Source: DATAOG01 sp963798075 (GTDB lineage: Bacteria > Pseudomonadota > Alphaproteobacteria > Geminicoccales > Geminicoccaceae). From it: a stretch of 64,000 nucleotides of DNA. Position 1 is the first letter of the stretch. Every line of letters begins with the position of its first letter. This document shows positions 42,520-51,430 of this stretch, piece by piece. Both the position numbers and the translations under genes were made by a program. The notes beneath the pieces were generated by a model. It had not been told where the DNA came from. It did no database searches and saw only the letters and a program-made list of their open reading frames with translations. The stretch covers positions 20,267-84,266 of the forward strand of contig CAWCRU010000002.1 of NCBI GenBank assembly GCA_963798075.1. The letters run 5' to 3'.

Positions 42520-43032
42520 ATGGCGATGGATGCAAGCGCGCTCAAGGAATTGCAGGCGCCGTTCAAGGAGCGTTATCGGGAGGCGCCCGCGACGGCGCTG
42601 ATCACGCTCAAGGCCGAGGGCGCGATCGGCGAGGGGGTGACCTGCTCGGTGCAGACCGGCAAGGCGCTGATCGAGGCCGGGCTGCATCCGGCAACCGGCG
42701 GCTCGGGCCTCCACGCCTGCTCGGGCGACATGTTGCTGGAAGCGCTCGCCGCCTGCGCCGGCGTCACGCTGAATGCGGTCGCGACCGCGCTCGCGATCCC
42801 GGTCCGCAGCGGCAAGGTGAAGGTCGAGGGCGACCTCGACTTTCGCGGCACGCTCGGGGTCGCCAAGGACGCGCCGGTCGGCTTCAAGGACATTCGGCTG
42901 CGCTTCGAGCTCGACAGCGACGCCAGCGCGGACCAGCTCGCGACCCTGATCAAGCTCACCGAGCGCTATTGCGTCGTCTATCAGACGCTTCGCAACCCGC
43001 CGCCGGTCGCGATCGCCGCCGGCGGCGGCTGA
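42520..43032 (+). CDS. OsmC-family peroxide-related protein
   Basis: A 170-aa protein. GGSGLHACSGDMLLEALAAC is the first conserved block with the usual two-Cys arrangement (here Cys in HACSG and AACAG). VRSGKVKVEGDLDFRGTLGV, VGFKDIRLRFELDSDASADQ and LIKLTERYCVVYQTLRNPPP (second Cys, 'ERYC-V-x-(Q/N)-TL') complete the OsmC/Ohr fold. Such proteins reduce organic hydroperoxides with a Cys pair. An ATG at 42526 is an alternative start. Confidence 0.9.
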   Translation: MAMDASALKELQAPFKERYREAPATALITLKAEGAIGEGVTCSVQTGKALIEAGLHPATGGSGLHACSGDMLLEALAACAGVTLNAVATALAIPVRSGKVKVEGDLDFRGTLGVAKDAPVGFKDIRLRFELDSDASADQLATLIKLTERYCVVYQTLRNPPPVAIAAGGG

Positions 43033-43054
43033 GCGGCCGGCCTGCCGCCCGCGG

Positions 43055-44875
43055 CTATTTGCCGGCCCACGAAGCGGGGTCGGCTGCCGGGCCGAGCACG
43101 CTCAGCTTCGAGTGCGGCAGGTCGGTCTGATCCTCGATCCTGACCTCGATCAGGCCGGGGCCGTGCTTGTTCTCGGGGTCGAAGGCAAAGCGCGCCTCAC
43201 GGCGCTCCCGCGGCCCGATCGCGTAGACCGACTTGCCCGCGGTCGGCGCGCCCGGCTCAAGGTCCAGAAGGTCGAGCAGGGTCGGATAGAGATCGATCAG
43301 CTGGGTCGGCGTGTCGACGATCCGCAACGGCCCGCGCGCGCCCGGCCGCTTGACCAACAGGAGCGCGTTGAGCGACGAGCGCAGCATCTCGTCGCTGGCG
43401 CCGAGGGTCGTCGACTTGCCGGCGGGCGCTGCCTGGTCCACGAACCCCACGCCGTGGCCGGTGTCGGCATGGACGACGATCGTCGCCTGATCGTAGCGGC
43501 CGAGCCGCCTGAGATGGTCGAGAAAGGCGACCACCAGCCGGACCGCGCAGCCCGCCTGGTCGACATAGGCCTCGATCCGCTCCCGCTTCCCGGGCTTCGA
43601 GCGGCCGACGTAGTTGCAGCTGCGGTCGAGCACGAACGGCCCATGCGGCAGCGCAGCGTGGGCGTAGACGTACTGGCCGTTCGGCGCGCGCAGATCCTCC
43701 TCGCGCACCAGCCGGCGCAGCATCATCAGGCCGGCATAGGGGTGCAACCCCTCGCGGATCGAGAGCGGCTTGCTCTGACCGGTCAGCAGCAGGAAGATCC
43801 GGTCGCGCAGCCGGCCCGCGACCGGCAGGGCTTCGTTGGTCAGGAAGTTGGGCGCGAAGCTCGCGAGCCAGATGTGCACCAGATCGTAGAGACCGGTATC
43901 GGCGAAGCCGCTGTCCTGCTCGTAGATATCGACGTTATACCAGAAGCGGTCGACATATTCATTGTTCCATTGCGGAAATGGCGAATACATCGAGACCTGG
44001 TAACCATGGTTTTTCAGCATCGGCAAGAGGCCGGTCGTGGTGCGCCAGCCATGGGTCCACGTCTGATAGTCGCCCTCGCGATACAGGGAGCCGGTAAAAT
44101 AGCTGGCCGAGGAAGGCACCGTCGTGATGTAGTTGGAGACATTGTTGGCGAACAAATCGAAGCCGGTGAAGGCGGCATCGGCGCCGGCGCCCCGCAGCGC
44201 CGCCAGGAACGCATCGGTCTGCATCGTGTCGAGGACGATCTGATAGACATTGCCGGCGACGCCGGGCGCCCCCGTGGTCGGGACCTTCAGCGCCGCGAGG
44301 CGAGCGTGATGGGCGTAGGCGAAGGCGCCGAGATAGCCGAGGGCGAGCCCGACCAGGGCCAGCGAAAACACCGCCGCGATGGTCCGGCCGCGGCCGCGCA
44401 GCAGCTGCACGAGCACGAGCGCCAGCACGACCGCGAAGCCGGCCTCGACGATCGAATCCAGCACGGGCTCGGCGCTCACCATCTCGGAGCCGTCGAGCGG
44501 CCCGAGCTTGACCGGCGCAAAGACGTGGGCGAGCAGCAGGAACACGCCCAGGCAGAACAGGACGCAGGCCAGCGCCCGCGCCCCGCGAAGGTGCACCAGG
44601 GCGAGCAACCGGATAACGACGAAGGCGCCAAGACACAGCACCACGCCGAAACCCGTGATGTAGAGGAGCTGGTACCAGGGGAAGCCCCAGTCGTCACCGG
44701 AATCGGCGTAGATCGTGAAGGGGATGACGGCGAAGGTCGCGGTGAAGAAGGCAAGCGCCAGGAGGTAGTATTGGAGGCCGGGGCGGACCAGCCGGCGCCA
44801 GGCGCCACCGGTCGCGCTGGCAGCGGGCGCGCGTGCGGACGGCACGGGTTTCCCCGCGCGTCCCGCCTGCGTCAC
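43055..44875 (-). CDS. Membrane sulfatase-like/alkaline-phosphatase-superfamily enzyme, paralogue 1
   Basis: A 606-aa protein from a GTG at 44875 that overlaps the previous stop (GTGA). The N-terminal third holds about five membrane helices (LQYYLLALAFFTATFAVIPF, LLYITGFGVVLCLGAFVVIR and others). The periplasmic domain begins GNVYQIVLDTMQTDAFLAAL (first metal Asp), with YFTGSLYREGDYQTW, QVSMYSPFPQWNNEYVDRFW, YVYAHAALPHGPFVLDRSCN (metal His), and TIVVHADTGHGVGF (D-x-G-H metal pair). It fits the sulfatase/phosphoethanolamine-transferase fold. Probable target: a cell-surface polymer (inference). The frame is open upstream to 45439, but that part is antisense to the next gene. Confidence 0.85.
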   Translation of the reverse strand: MTQAGRAGKPVPSARAPAASATGGAWRRLVRPGLQYYLLALAFFTATFAVIPFTIYADSGDDWGFPWYQLLYITGFGVVLCLGAFVVIRLLALVHLRGARALACVLFCLGVFLLLAHVFAPVKLGPLDGSEMVSAEPVLDSIVEAGFAVVLALVLVQLLRGRGRTIAAVFSLALVGLALGYLGAFAYAHHARLAALKVPTTGAPGVAGNVYQIVLDTMQTDAFLAALRGAGADAAFTGFDLFANNVSNYITTVPSSASYFTGSLYREGDYQTWTHGWRTTTGLLPMLKNHGYQVSMYSPFPQWNNEYVDRFWYNVDIYEQDSGFADTGLYDLVHIWLASFAPNFLTNEALPVAGRLRDRIFLLLTGQSKPLSIREGLHPYAGLMMLRRLVREEDLRAPNGQYVYAHAALPHGPFVLDRSCNYVGRSKPGKRERIEAYVDQAGCAVRLVVAFLDHLRRLGRYDQATIVVHADTGHGVGFVDQAAPAGKSTTLGASDEMLRSSLNALLLVKRPGARGPLRIVDTPTQLIDLYPTLLDLLDLEPGAPTAGKSVYAIGPRERREARFAFDPENKHGPGLIEVRIEDQTDLPHSKLSVLGPAADPASWAGK

Positions 44876-46701
44876 TGCGCGTTGCCCGCCTTGCTGGCCG
44901 GGCCGAGGACCGTCAGCGGCGACGACCGCGGGTGCCAGGGCTCCTCGATCCGCACCTCGATCAGATTGGAGCCCTGCAAGCTCGCGGCTTTGGGATCGAA
45001 GGCGATGCGAACCTCGCGCGGCGCATCGGCGTCCTTGGCATAGATCGAGCGGCCGTAGAGGTCCGCGGGCGGCGGGCTCAGGTCGAGGACGTCGAGCAAG
45101 GTCGGATAGAGGTCGACGAGCTCGGTCGGCGTCTCGACCACCCGCAGCGGCCCCTCGGCGTGCGGTCGCTTGATCATCAGCAAGGCCTGCACGTAGGAGA
45201 GCAGGCTCGCCTGCGGATAGCCGAGAATGCGGCCGGTTTTCTCCTTGGTCTTGCCGAGCGGCATCCAGTCGCCGGTGTCGCCGTGGATCACGATGGTCGC
45301 GGCCTCGTAGCGCCCGAGCCGCTTGAGCTCCTGCAGGAACGAGGCCACCAGGCCCAGCGAGCACTGCGCCTGCAGCAGGTAGCCCTCCACCGCCTTGATC
45401 GGCACGGCGCGCGTGCCGGTCGGGCCAACATAGCGGCAATCCCGGTCGAGGACGTGAGGCCCGTGGGGCAACAGCACATGGGCATAGATGTACTCGCCGT
45501 TCGCCGGGCGCGCGGCCTCCTCGTGCGCCAGCCGGCGCAGCACCATGGCGCCCGCGACCTGATGCAGCCCCTCGGTACCCGAGAGCGGCCGCGCTCGCCC
45601 GGTCAGCAGCTCGAAGACCGGGTCGGCCACGTCCGCCGCGAGCGGCAGGGCTTCGTTCGTCAGCATGTTCGGCGCGAGGCTCGCGAGCCAGATCTGGAGC
45701 AGGTCGTAGAACCCGGCATGCTGCACGCCCGTCTGTTGTCCGTAAATATCGACGTCGTACTCGAAGTGATCAACGAATTTCGTCTTCCAGCTCACGACTG
45801 GCGAGTACATCGAAATGCGGTAGCCGCGGTCTGACAAGGTCGGGAAGAGACCGCGGTCTTTCTGCCATCCGTGGATCCAATTGTTGTAATCTTTGCCCTG
45901 GAAGTAGGTGCCGGTAAAGTAGCTGGCAGCCGACTGCAGCGTCCAGACGTAGTTTGACACATTGTTCTTGAACAGGTCGAAGCCAGCGAAAGCGTCTCTG
46001 GTCCCGGTCTGCGCGAGAGCGTCGAGAAAGGCATCGGTTTGCATGCGGTCGAGGACGATGTGGTAGATGTTGCCGCTGATGGCGGCCGCATCGGCGGCAA
46101 CCGCCTGCGGCTGCGCCGCGGCGGCGGCGCGACCGGCGGCCGCGGCGGGCGCCCGGCTGGCCTCAGCGTCTTGCTGATCGGCCCGCAGCAGAACGCCCGC
46201 ATAGCCGAAGCTCGCCAGCAGCAGCGCCACCGAAAACAGGCCCGCGACCATCAGGCCGCGACCGCGTTGCAGCTGGAAGAAGACCAGGACCAGCGCCGCC
46301 AGCAGCCCAAGCTCGATCAGCGTATAGAGCAGCGGCTCGCTGCTGTGGAGCCTCGAGCCGTCGAGCGGCCCGAGCTGAATCGGGGCGTAGACGTGGGCGA
46401 GCAAAAGGAACGCGCCGAGACAGAACATGACGACGGCAATCGTCGCGGCGGCGCCGATATTGACCGCCGCCACCAGCCGCAGGACGACGGCAAAGCCGAT
46501 GAAGAGGACGAGGCCGAGCGCCGCCACCAGGAGGAGCTCGTGGAACGGAAAGTCCCAGTCTTCGCCCGAATGCGCGTAAATCGTGAACGGGATGATCGCA
46601 AAGACCACCGTGAAGAAGGCGAGCGCGAGCAGGTGATAGCGCAGCCCCGGCAAGAAGATCCGGGCCCAACCGTCGCCGTTGGCAGCCACCCTACCCTCCA
46701 T
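44872..46701 (-). CDS. Membrane sulfatase-like enzyme, paralogue 2
   Basis: A 609-aa tandem paralogue of the gene after it, with the same layout: five N-terminal helices (LRYHLLALAFFTVVFAIIPF and following), then ISGNIYHIVLDRMQTDAFLD, VSNYVWTLQSAASYFTGTYF, YRISMYSPVVSWKTKFVDHF, YIYAHVLLPHGPHVLDRDCR, IHGDTGDWMPLGKTKEKTGR. Where paralogue 1 has D-T-G-H this one has D-T-G-D, so a metal-ligand His appears changed. The start lies 11 bases inside the methyltransferase gene and the stop overlaps paralogue 1, giving a tightly coupled operon. The pair may differ in substrate, or this one may have reduced activity. Confidence 0.85.
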   Translation of the reverse strand: MEGRVAANGDGWARIFLPGLRYHLLALAFFTVVFAIIPFTIYAHSGEDWDFPFHELLLVAALGLVLFIGFAVVLRLVAAVNIGAAATIAVVMFCLGAFLLLAHVYAPIQLGPLDGSRLHSSEPLLYTLIELGLLAALVLVFFQLQRGRGLMVAGLFSVALLLASFGYAGVLLRADQQDAEASRAPAAAAGRAAAAAQPQAVAADAAAISGNIYHIVLDRMQTDAFLDALAQTGTRDAFAGFDLFKNNVSNYVWTLQSAASYFTGTYFQGKDYNNWIHGWQKDRGLFPTLSDRGYRISMYSPVVSWKTKFVDHFEYDVDIYGQQTGVQHAGFYDLLQIWLASLAPNMLTNEALPLAADVADPVFELLTGRARPLSGTEGLHQVAGAMVLRRLAHEEAARPANGEYIYAHVLLPHGPHVLDRDCRYVGPTGTRAVPIKAVEGYLLQAQCSLGLVASFLQELKRLGRYEAATIVIHGDTGDWMPLGKTKEKTGRILGYPQASLLSYVQALLMIKRPHAEGPLRVVETPTELVDLYPTLLDVLDLSPPPADLYGRSIYAKDADAPREVRIAFDPKAASLQGSNLIEVRIEEPWHPRSSPLTVLGPASKAGNAQ

Positions 46702-48104
46702 CGTCGCGGTCGCCGCGCGCGTACCAGAACAGGCGGCGGCCGTGCTCCGAGACGATCTCGCTGCGGACGATCCGGGCCGTGCTGGTCAGGTGGCGCGCGA
46801 AGGTTGCCTCATCATAGTCCGGGAAGATGTCCTCCCGCAACGCCAGCATCCGGGCGACCGTCGGGTCCGCCTTGGGCACGAACTCGATCACGCCCTGGGG
46901 TGCCAGGCCCGTCAGCCAGGCGAGGATCTGCCCGAGCGGCAGGTTGCGCGCGATCGCCAGATGGTGCTCGAAGGCCAGCGCCAGGAGCGCGTCGGCCTTG
47001 GCGCGGCCGGCAAAGCCGCTGCGCTCCAGCTGCCGCCAGCCCTGGTCCGGGCTCGGGTTGGCGGCGTCCAGGAACAACGGCAGAAAGTCGAGGTCGTCCT
47101 TCTGGGCGCGGCGAAAGGCGGCATCGAGCGCCTGCTGGTCGAAGTCGAAACCGACCACCCGCCTGGCGCCGGCGGCGAGCGCCAGCGCGGCATAGTCGCC
47201 GGTGTTGCAGCCGAGGTCGAACAGCAGCCCGGGCCGCGTCCGCGCGACGAACGCCTCGACGAAGCTGCGCTTGGCGGCCTCCTCGGCAGCTCGATAGCTG
47301 TGCTGCCGGGCATAGTCGCCCCAGGCGCTCGGCACGCCGTCGGCCGGCTCGAGCCGGGCGATCCAGCGCCGCAGTTGTCCGAGCAGGCCCTGGAAGGCGG
47401 CCGGCGACAGCCGCGCGCGGCGCGCCTTCTCGATGTTCGGGGCGGGCTCGCGCATCGCCTTCGCATGCAGGCGCGCCTGCAGCAGCACGTGCGCCAGAAG
47501 GTTCCACGACAGGCGGCTTCGCCACGGCAGCAGCCGCGCGAGCTCGACCGTGGCAATCCCCTCCAGGCTGCCGCGATACCAGGCATTGTGGGGGACCCCG
47601 AGCAGCGCGCGCAGCAGCAGCGGGTTCAGGAACTGCTCGCAGAACTGGCGGTGGCCGAGCCAGAGTTCGCCCTCGCGCCGGCAGCGCAGCGACAGAAGGT
47701 CGATGAATACCGGCCGGCTGCCGCGGAACTGGACATTGTAGGCGCTCGCATCGGCGAGCGTGGCGCCGGCGGCGAGCGCCTCGAGGTGCAGGTCGAGATG
47801 CAGCAGAGCCGCCGCCTTGAGCGCCGCAAAGCTCCACTCGTAGGGGAACGAGAGGTAGGGGATCGGCGGATGCTCGACGACGTAGCGGGCAGTCTGGGCC
47901 GCCTCGCCGAGCCCGGCCGGCGCGACCTCGCGGCTCTCGACCAGCCAGCCCTTGCCCTCGAGCCGCGCGAGCAGCCCGCCGGTCGCGCAGCCGCTCGTAG
48001 TCCAGCACGGCGCTCTCGTTGACGGTCCGATAGATCCGATCGCCGTCGACGAAGACCTGGCCCGCGGGGTCGCGAAACGACCCGGCCGCGGCGGCGAGCG
48101 TCAT
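46691..48104 (-). CDS. Class I SAM-dependent methyltransferase (one frame break)
   Basis: Starts MTLAAAAGSFRDPAGQVFVD, then GDRIYRTVNESAVLDYERL. One extra base near 47978 breaks the frame, and the other frame goes on GLLARLEGKGWLVESREVAP, LSFPYEWSFAALKAAALLHL, NVQFRGSRPVFIDLLSL (a kinase-like or glycan-linked N-terminal domain common in this family). The methyltransferase core follows: GLLFDLGCNTGDYAALALAA (motif I, SAM), RVVGFDFDQQALDAAFRRAQ, DALLALAFEHHLAIARNLPL. The repaired length is about 470 aa, normal for the family. The start overlaps the stop of the small membrane protein (ATGA), and the end overlaps the sulfatase paralogue 2 start by 11 bases. Confidence 0.85.
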
Positions 48105-48343
48105 TCGCCTGCGGTCGGGTCGCCCGGATCGTCGCCCGGCCGGCGCTTGTCGTCCGACGCCGAGAACAGGGACTTGAACTTGTGCCAGTAGCGCCCGAGG
48201 ACCACCGAGGCCGCCGCCAGCCCGGCGATCAGCCCTTGCAGCAGCATGCTGCCGACGCCCGGATCGAGATAGGCGTGGGCATCGCGGGTCGACAACAGGA
48301 GCGCGCCCAAGGCGAGCGCCGCAATCGAGGCGAGAGGTCTCAT
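48101..48343 (-). CDS. Small membrane protein with YLDPG motif
   Basis: An 80-aa protein. MRPLASIAALALGALLLSTR is a signal-like segment; it is followed by AYLDPGVGSMLLQGLIAGLA, AASVVLGRYWHKFKSLFSAS, a hydrophobic helix with the recurring 'YLDPG-x-GS' motif, and a charged tail. Small proteins with this motif are often found beside sulfatase-like and methyltransferase genes of surface-polymer clusters. First gene of the four-gene operon. The ATG at 48343 begins the signal; the frame is open to 48379. Confidence 0.8.
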   Translation of the reverse strand: MRPLASIAALALGALLLSTRDAHAYLDPGVGSMLLQGLIAGLAAASVVLGRYWHKFKSLFSASDDKRRPGDDPGDPTAGE

Positions 48344-48493
48344 CCGACCGCCATTTTGTGTCAGGCAACTGTCATGCAACTGTCACGCTTACGCGACTTC
48401 GCAGCCCGGTTCAAGCCGGATCGCGCCGGCCTCGCCGGACGTCGACCGGGGGCCGCGCGAACGGGCAAGGCTGCGGCTTTGCGCCGCCCGCGA

Positions 48494-50071
48494 TCAGTGG
48501 CGGAAGTGGCGGATGCCGGTGAACAGCATCGCGGCACCCGCCTCGTCGGCGACCGCGATCACCTCGGCATCGCGCAGGCTGCCGCCCGGCTGGATCGCGG
48601 CGGTGGCGCCGGCCCGCAGCGCCGCATCGAGGCCGTCCGCGAACGGGAAGAAGGCATCCGAGGCGACCACGCTGCCGACGATCCGGGACTCTTTCTCCTC
48701 GGCCTCGCGGCTGACCAGCGCCGCCTTCTCGACCGCGATCCGGACCGCGTCGACCCGGCTCATCTGGCCGGCGCCGACCGCGACCGTGGCGCCGTCCCTG
48801 GCGAACACGATCGCGTTCGAATGCACGTATTTCGCGACCGTGAAGGCAAAGCGCAGGTCGGCGCGCTCGGCCGCGGTCGGCGCCCGCTCGGTCACGACCT
48901 TGAGGTCGTCCTCGTTCGGCTGGCCGGCGTCGCGCTCCTGGACCAGGAGACCGCCGATCATCGAGCGCATGACCAGCTCGCCCGGGCGCGGCTCGAGCAC
49001 GCCGCCGGTCAGCAGCAGGCGCAGGTTCCGCTTGGCGCTCAGCACCGCCCGCGCGGCACTCGTCGGCCGCGGGCGCGATCACGACCTCGGTGAACACGCG
49101 TGCGATCTGCTCCGCGGTCGCCTGATCGAGGGGCCGGTTGAGCGCCACGACGCCGCCGTAGGCGCTCTGCGGGTCGCAGGCGAGGGCGCGGCCGTAGGCG
49201 GCGGCGAGGTCGGCGCCGATCGCGACCCCGCAGGGATTGGCATGCTTGATGATCGCGACCGCGGGTTCGCCGAACTCGCTGATCAGCTCGAAGGCGGCAT
49301 CGGCGTCGGCCAGATTGTTGAAGGAGAGCGCCTTGCCCTGGACCTGCTCGGCGGCAGCGACGCTCGGCCGGCCGGTGTCGGTCGTATAGAAGGCCGCCCG
49401 CTGATGCGGGTTCTCGCCGTAGCGCATGGTCTGGCGGCGGGTGGCGCCGAGGACCAGGCGCTCGGGCAAAAGGTCGCCCTCGCGGTCCGCGAACCAGCGC
49501 GCGATCGCCCCGTCGTAGGCGGCGGTGCGCGCGAACGCCTTGGCCGCGAGCCGCGGCGCAGGGCTTCGCCGGTATCGCCGCCCTGGGCCTGGAGCGCGGC
49601 GATCACCGGGCCGTAGTCGGCCGGATCGACGATCACGGTGACGGCGGCGTAGTTCTTGGCGGCGGCGCGGATCAGGGCCGTGCCGCCGACGTCGATCATC
49701 TCGACCGCCTCCGCGGCGCCGGCATCGCCGGCGATGGTCGCCTCGAACGGGTAGAGGTTGACCACCACCAGATCGATCGGCGCGATGTTCAGCGCCTCGA
49801 TGGTCGCCATGTGGGCCGCGAGATCGCGGCGCGCGAGGATGCCGCCGTGGACCGCGGGATGCAGCGTCTTGACCCGGCCGTCCAGGATGCCGGCGACGCC
49901 GGTCAGCGCCGCGACGTCGATCACCTCGAGCCCGGCGTCGCGCAAGAGGCGCGCGGTGCCGCCGGTCGAGACCAGCTCGATGCCGAGCCGGGTCAGCGCC
50001 TGCGCGAGCTCGGCGAGGCCCGTCTTGTCCCAGACCGAGAGCAGGGCGCGCCGGGTCGGCCGAGCGGTCAT
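48494..50071 (-). CDS. purH: Bifunctional AICAR transformylase/IMP cyclohydrolase (two frame breaks)
   Basis: Last two steps of purine synthesis. The N-terminal cyclohydrolase part reads RRALLSVWDKTGLAELAQAL, VSTGGTARLLRDAGLEV, GILDGRVKTLHPAVHGGIL and NLYPFEATIAG. Near 49558 one base is missing, and near 49055 there is one extra base. Between them the frame gives RRQTMRYGENPHQRAAFYTT and AVAIIKHANPCGVAIGADLA; after them SAKRNLRLLLTGGVLEPR, SNAIVFARDGATVAVGAGQM, SRVDAVRIAVEKA, SDAFFPFADGLDAALRAGAT, ending FTGIRHFRH. The two breaks cancel (total length divisible by 3), giving about 525 aa, the normal size. The gene is normally essential without purines, so sequence error is the best explanation. 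Confidence 0.93.
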
Positions 50072-50113
50072 TGGCGGAGCTCCGAGGAGGACTTTTGTGG
50101 CTCTGGTAGCGGC

Positions 50114-51413
50114 TCAACCGCGCGCTCGCAAGCGCGCGATGAAGAAGCCATCGAGACCGCCCTGCTCGGCCAGATGGCAGGGCAGGATCCGGACCTCGCC
50201 GGCAGGCGTCCGCTCCAGAGCGAGGCCCGAGAGCTCCTCGGGCGCAATGGGCCAGCGCTCCAGCGGCAGGCCGTCCGCAAGCGCCGCCTCGACCAGGAGA
50301 GCCCCTTCCTCCGGCTGCAGCGAGCAGCTGGCGTAGACCAGCGCTCCGCCCGGCGCCAGCATCGGGGCCGCGGCCGCCAGGAGCTGGTGCTGGAGCTTGG
50401 CGAGGCGGGCGACGTCGGCCGCGCTCTTGTGCCAGGCGATGTCGGGGTGGCGGCGGATCGTCCCGGTCGCGGTGCAGGGGGCATCGAGCAGCAGGCCGAG
50501 GGCGGGCTCGGCGGGGCGCCAGGCGCGCGCGTCGGCGACCACGACCTCGGCGGCGAGCCCGAGACGCTCCAGATTGGCGCGCAGACGCTGCGCCCGCCTG
50601 GGCGAGGCCTCGAGCGCGATCACCCGGGCGCCGGCCGCCGCCAGCTGGGCGGTCTTGCCGCCCGGCGCGGCGCAGAGATCGATCACCGTGGCGCCCGCGA
50701 GCCTCGGGCAGCAGGCGGGCGGGCAGCGCGGCCGCGGCATCCTGCACCCACCAGGTGCCGTTCGCATAACCTGGCAAGTCCTCGATCGCGCCGCCCGCGG
50801 CCCGCCGCAGCGTGTTGCCGTAAAGATGCCGGGCATCGAGGCGGCGCGCCCAGACCTCCGGCTGCTCCTTGACCGTGAGGTCGAGCGGCGGCTCGAGCAG
50901 ATGGGCAAGAGCAATCGCGCGCGCGCGCTCCTCGCCATAGGCCGCCGACCAGCTCTGCCAGAGCCAGTCCGGGGTGTTGAGGCGGGCTTCGTCCTGCGCC
51001 TCGATCAGCCCCTGGCCCTCGCGCGCGACCCGCCGCAGCACGGCATTGACGAGGCCGCGCGCGAAGGTCTCCCGGCCGCTCGCCAGCGCCACCGTCTCGC
51101 CGACCGCGGCGTGCGCCGGGGTCTTGAGGAACAGCAGCTGGACCGCGCCGAGCCGGAGCAGATTGCGCACCCGGACCGACTTGGGCGTCGCCCGCAGGAA
51201 GCGCTCGAGCATGGCATCAATCTGGCCGAGCCGGCGCAGCGTGGTCGCCGCCAGCAGGCGCGCGTGCGCCCGGTCACGCGCCGTAAGCAGGCCCTGCCGC
51301 GGGTGGCCGGCCAGGACGTCGTCGAGCGGCCGCTGCTCGCCGAGCACGAGATCGAGCACATCGAGCGCGATCCGGCGGGCGCTGTTCGGGACCGCGCTCG
51401 GCGGGGCCGGCAT
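50114..51413 (-). CDS. rsmB: 16S rRNA m5C967 methyltransferase RsmB (one frame break)
   Basis: The N-terminal NusB-like domain includes ARRIALDVLDLVLGEQRPLD and RLGAVQLLFLKTPAHAAVGE, then VNAVLRRVAREGQGL. One extra base near 50697-50705 shifts the frame right before motif I; the other frame gives GATVIDLCAAPGGKTAQLAA, LGLLLDAPCTATGTIRRHPD (catalytic-loop Cys), and ALVYASCSLQPEEGALLVEA (second Cys), ending FFIARLRARG. The repaired protein is about 432 aa, normal for RsmB. It lies between lysK and purH, a grouping seen in alphaproteobacteria. Confidence 0.92.
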
Positions 51414-51430
51414 CGGATCGAGCGCGATGC

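Noticed and set aside
43055..45439. A 794-aa sulfatase with a long N-terminal extension
   Set aside because: The extension is out of frame with the overlapping paralogue 2 gene and looks like low-complexity shadow sequence. The GTG at 44875 gives 606 aa, matching the 609-aa paralogue.
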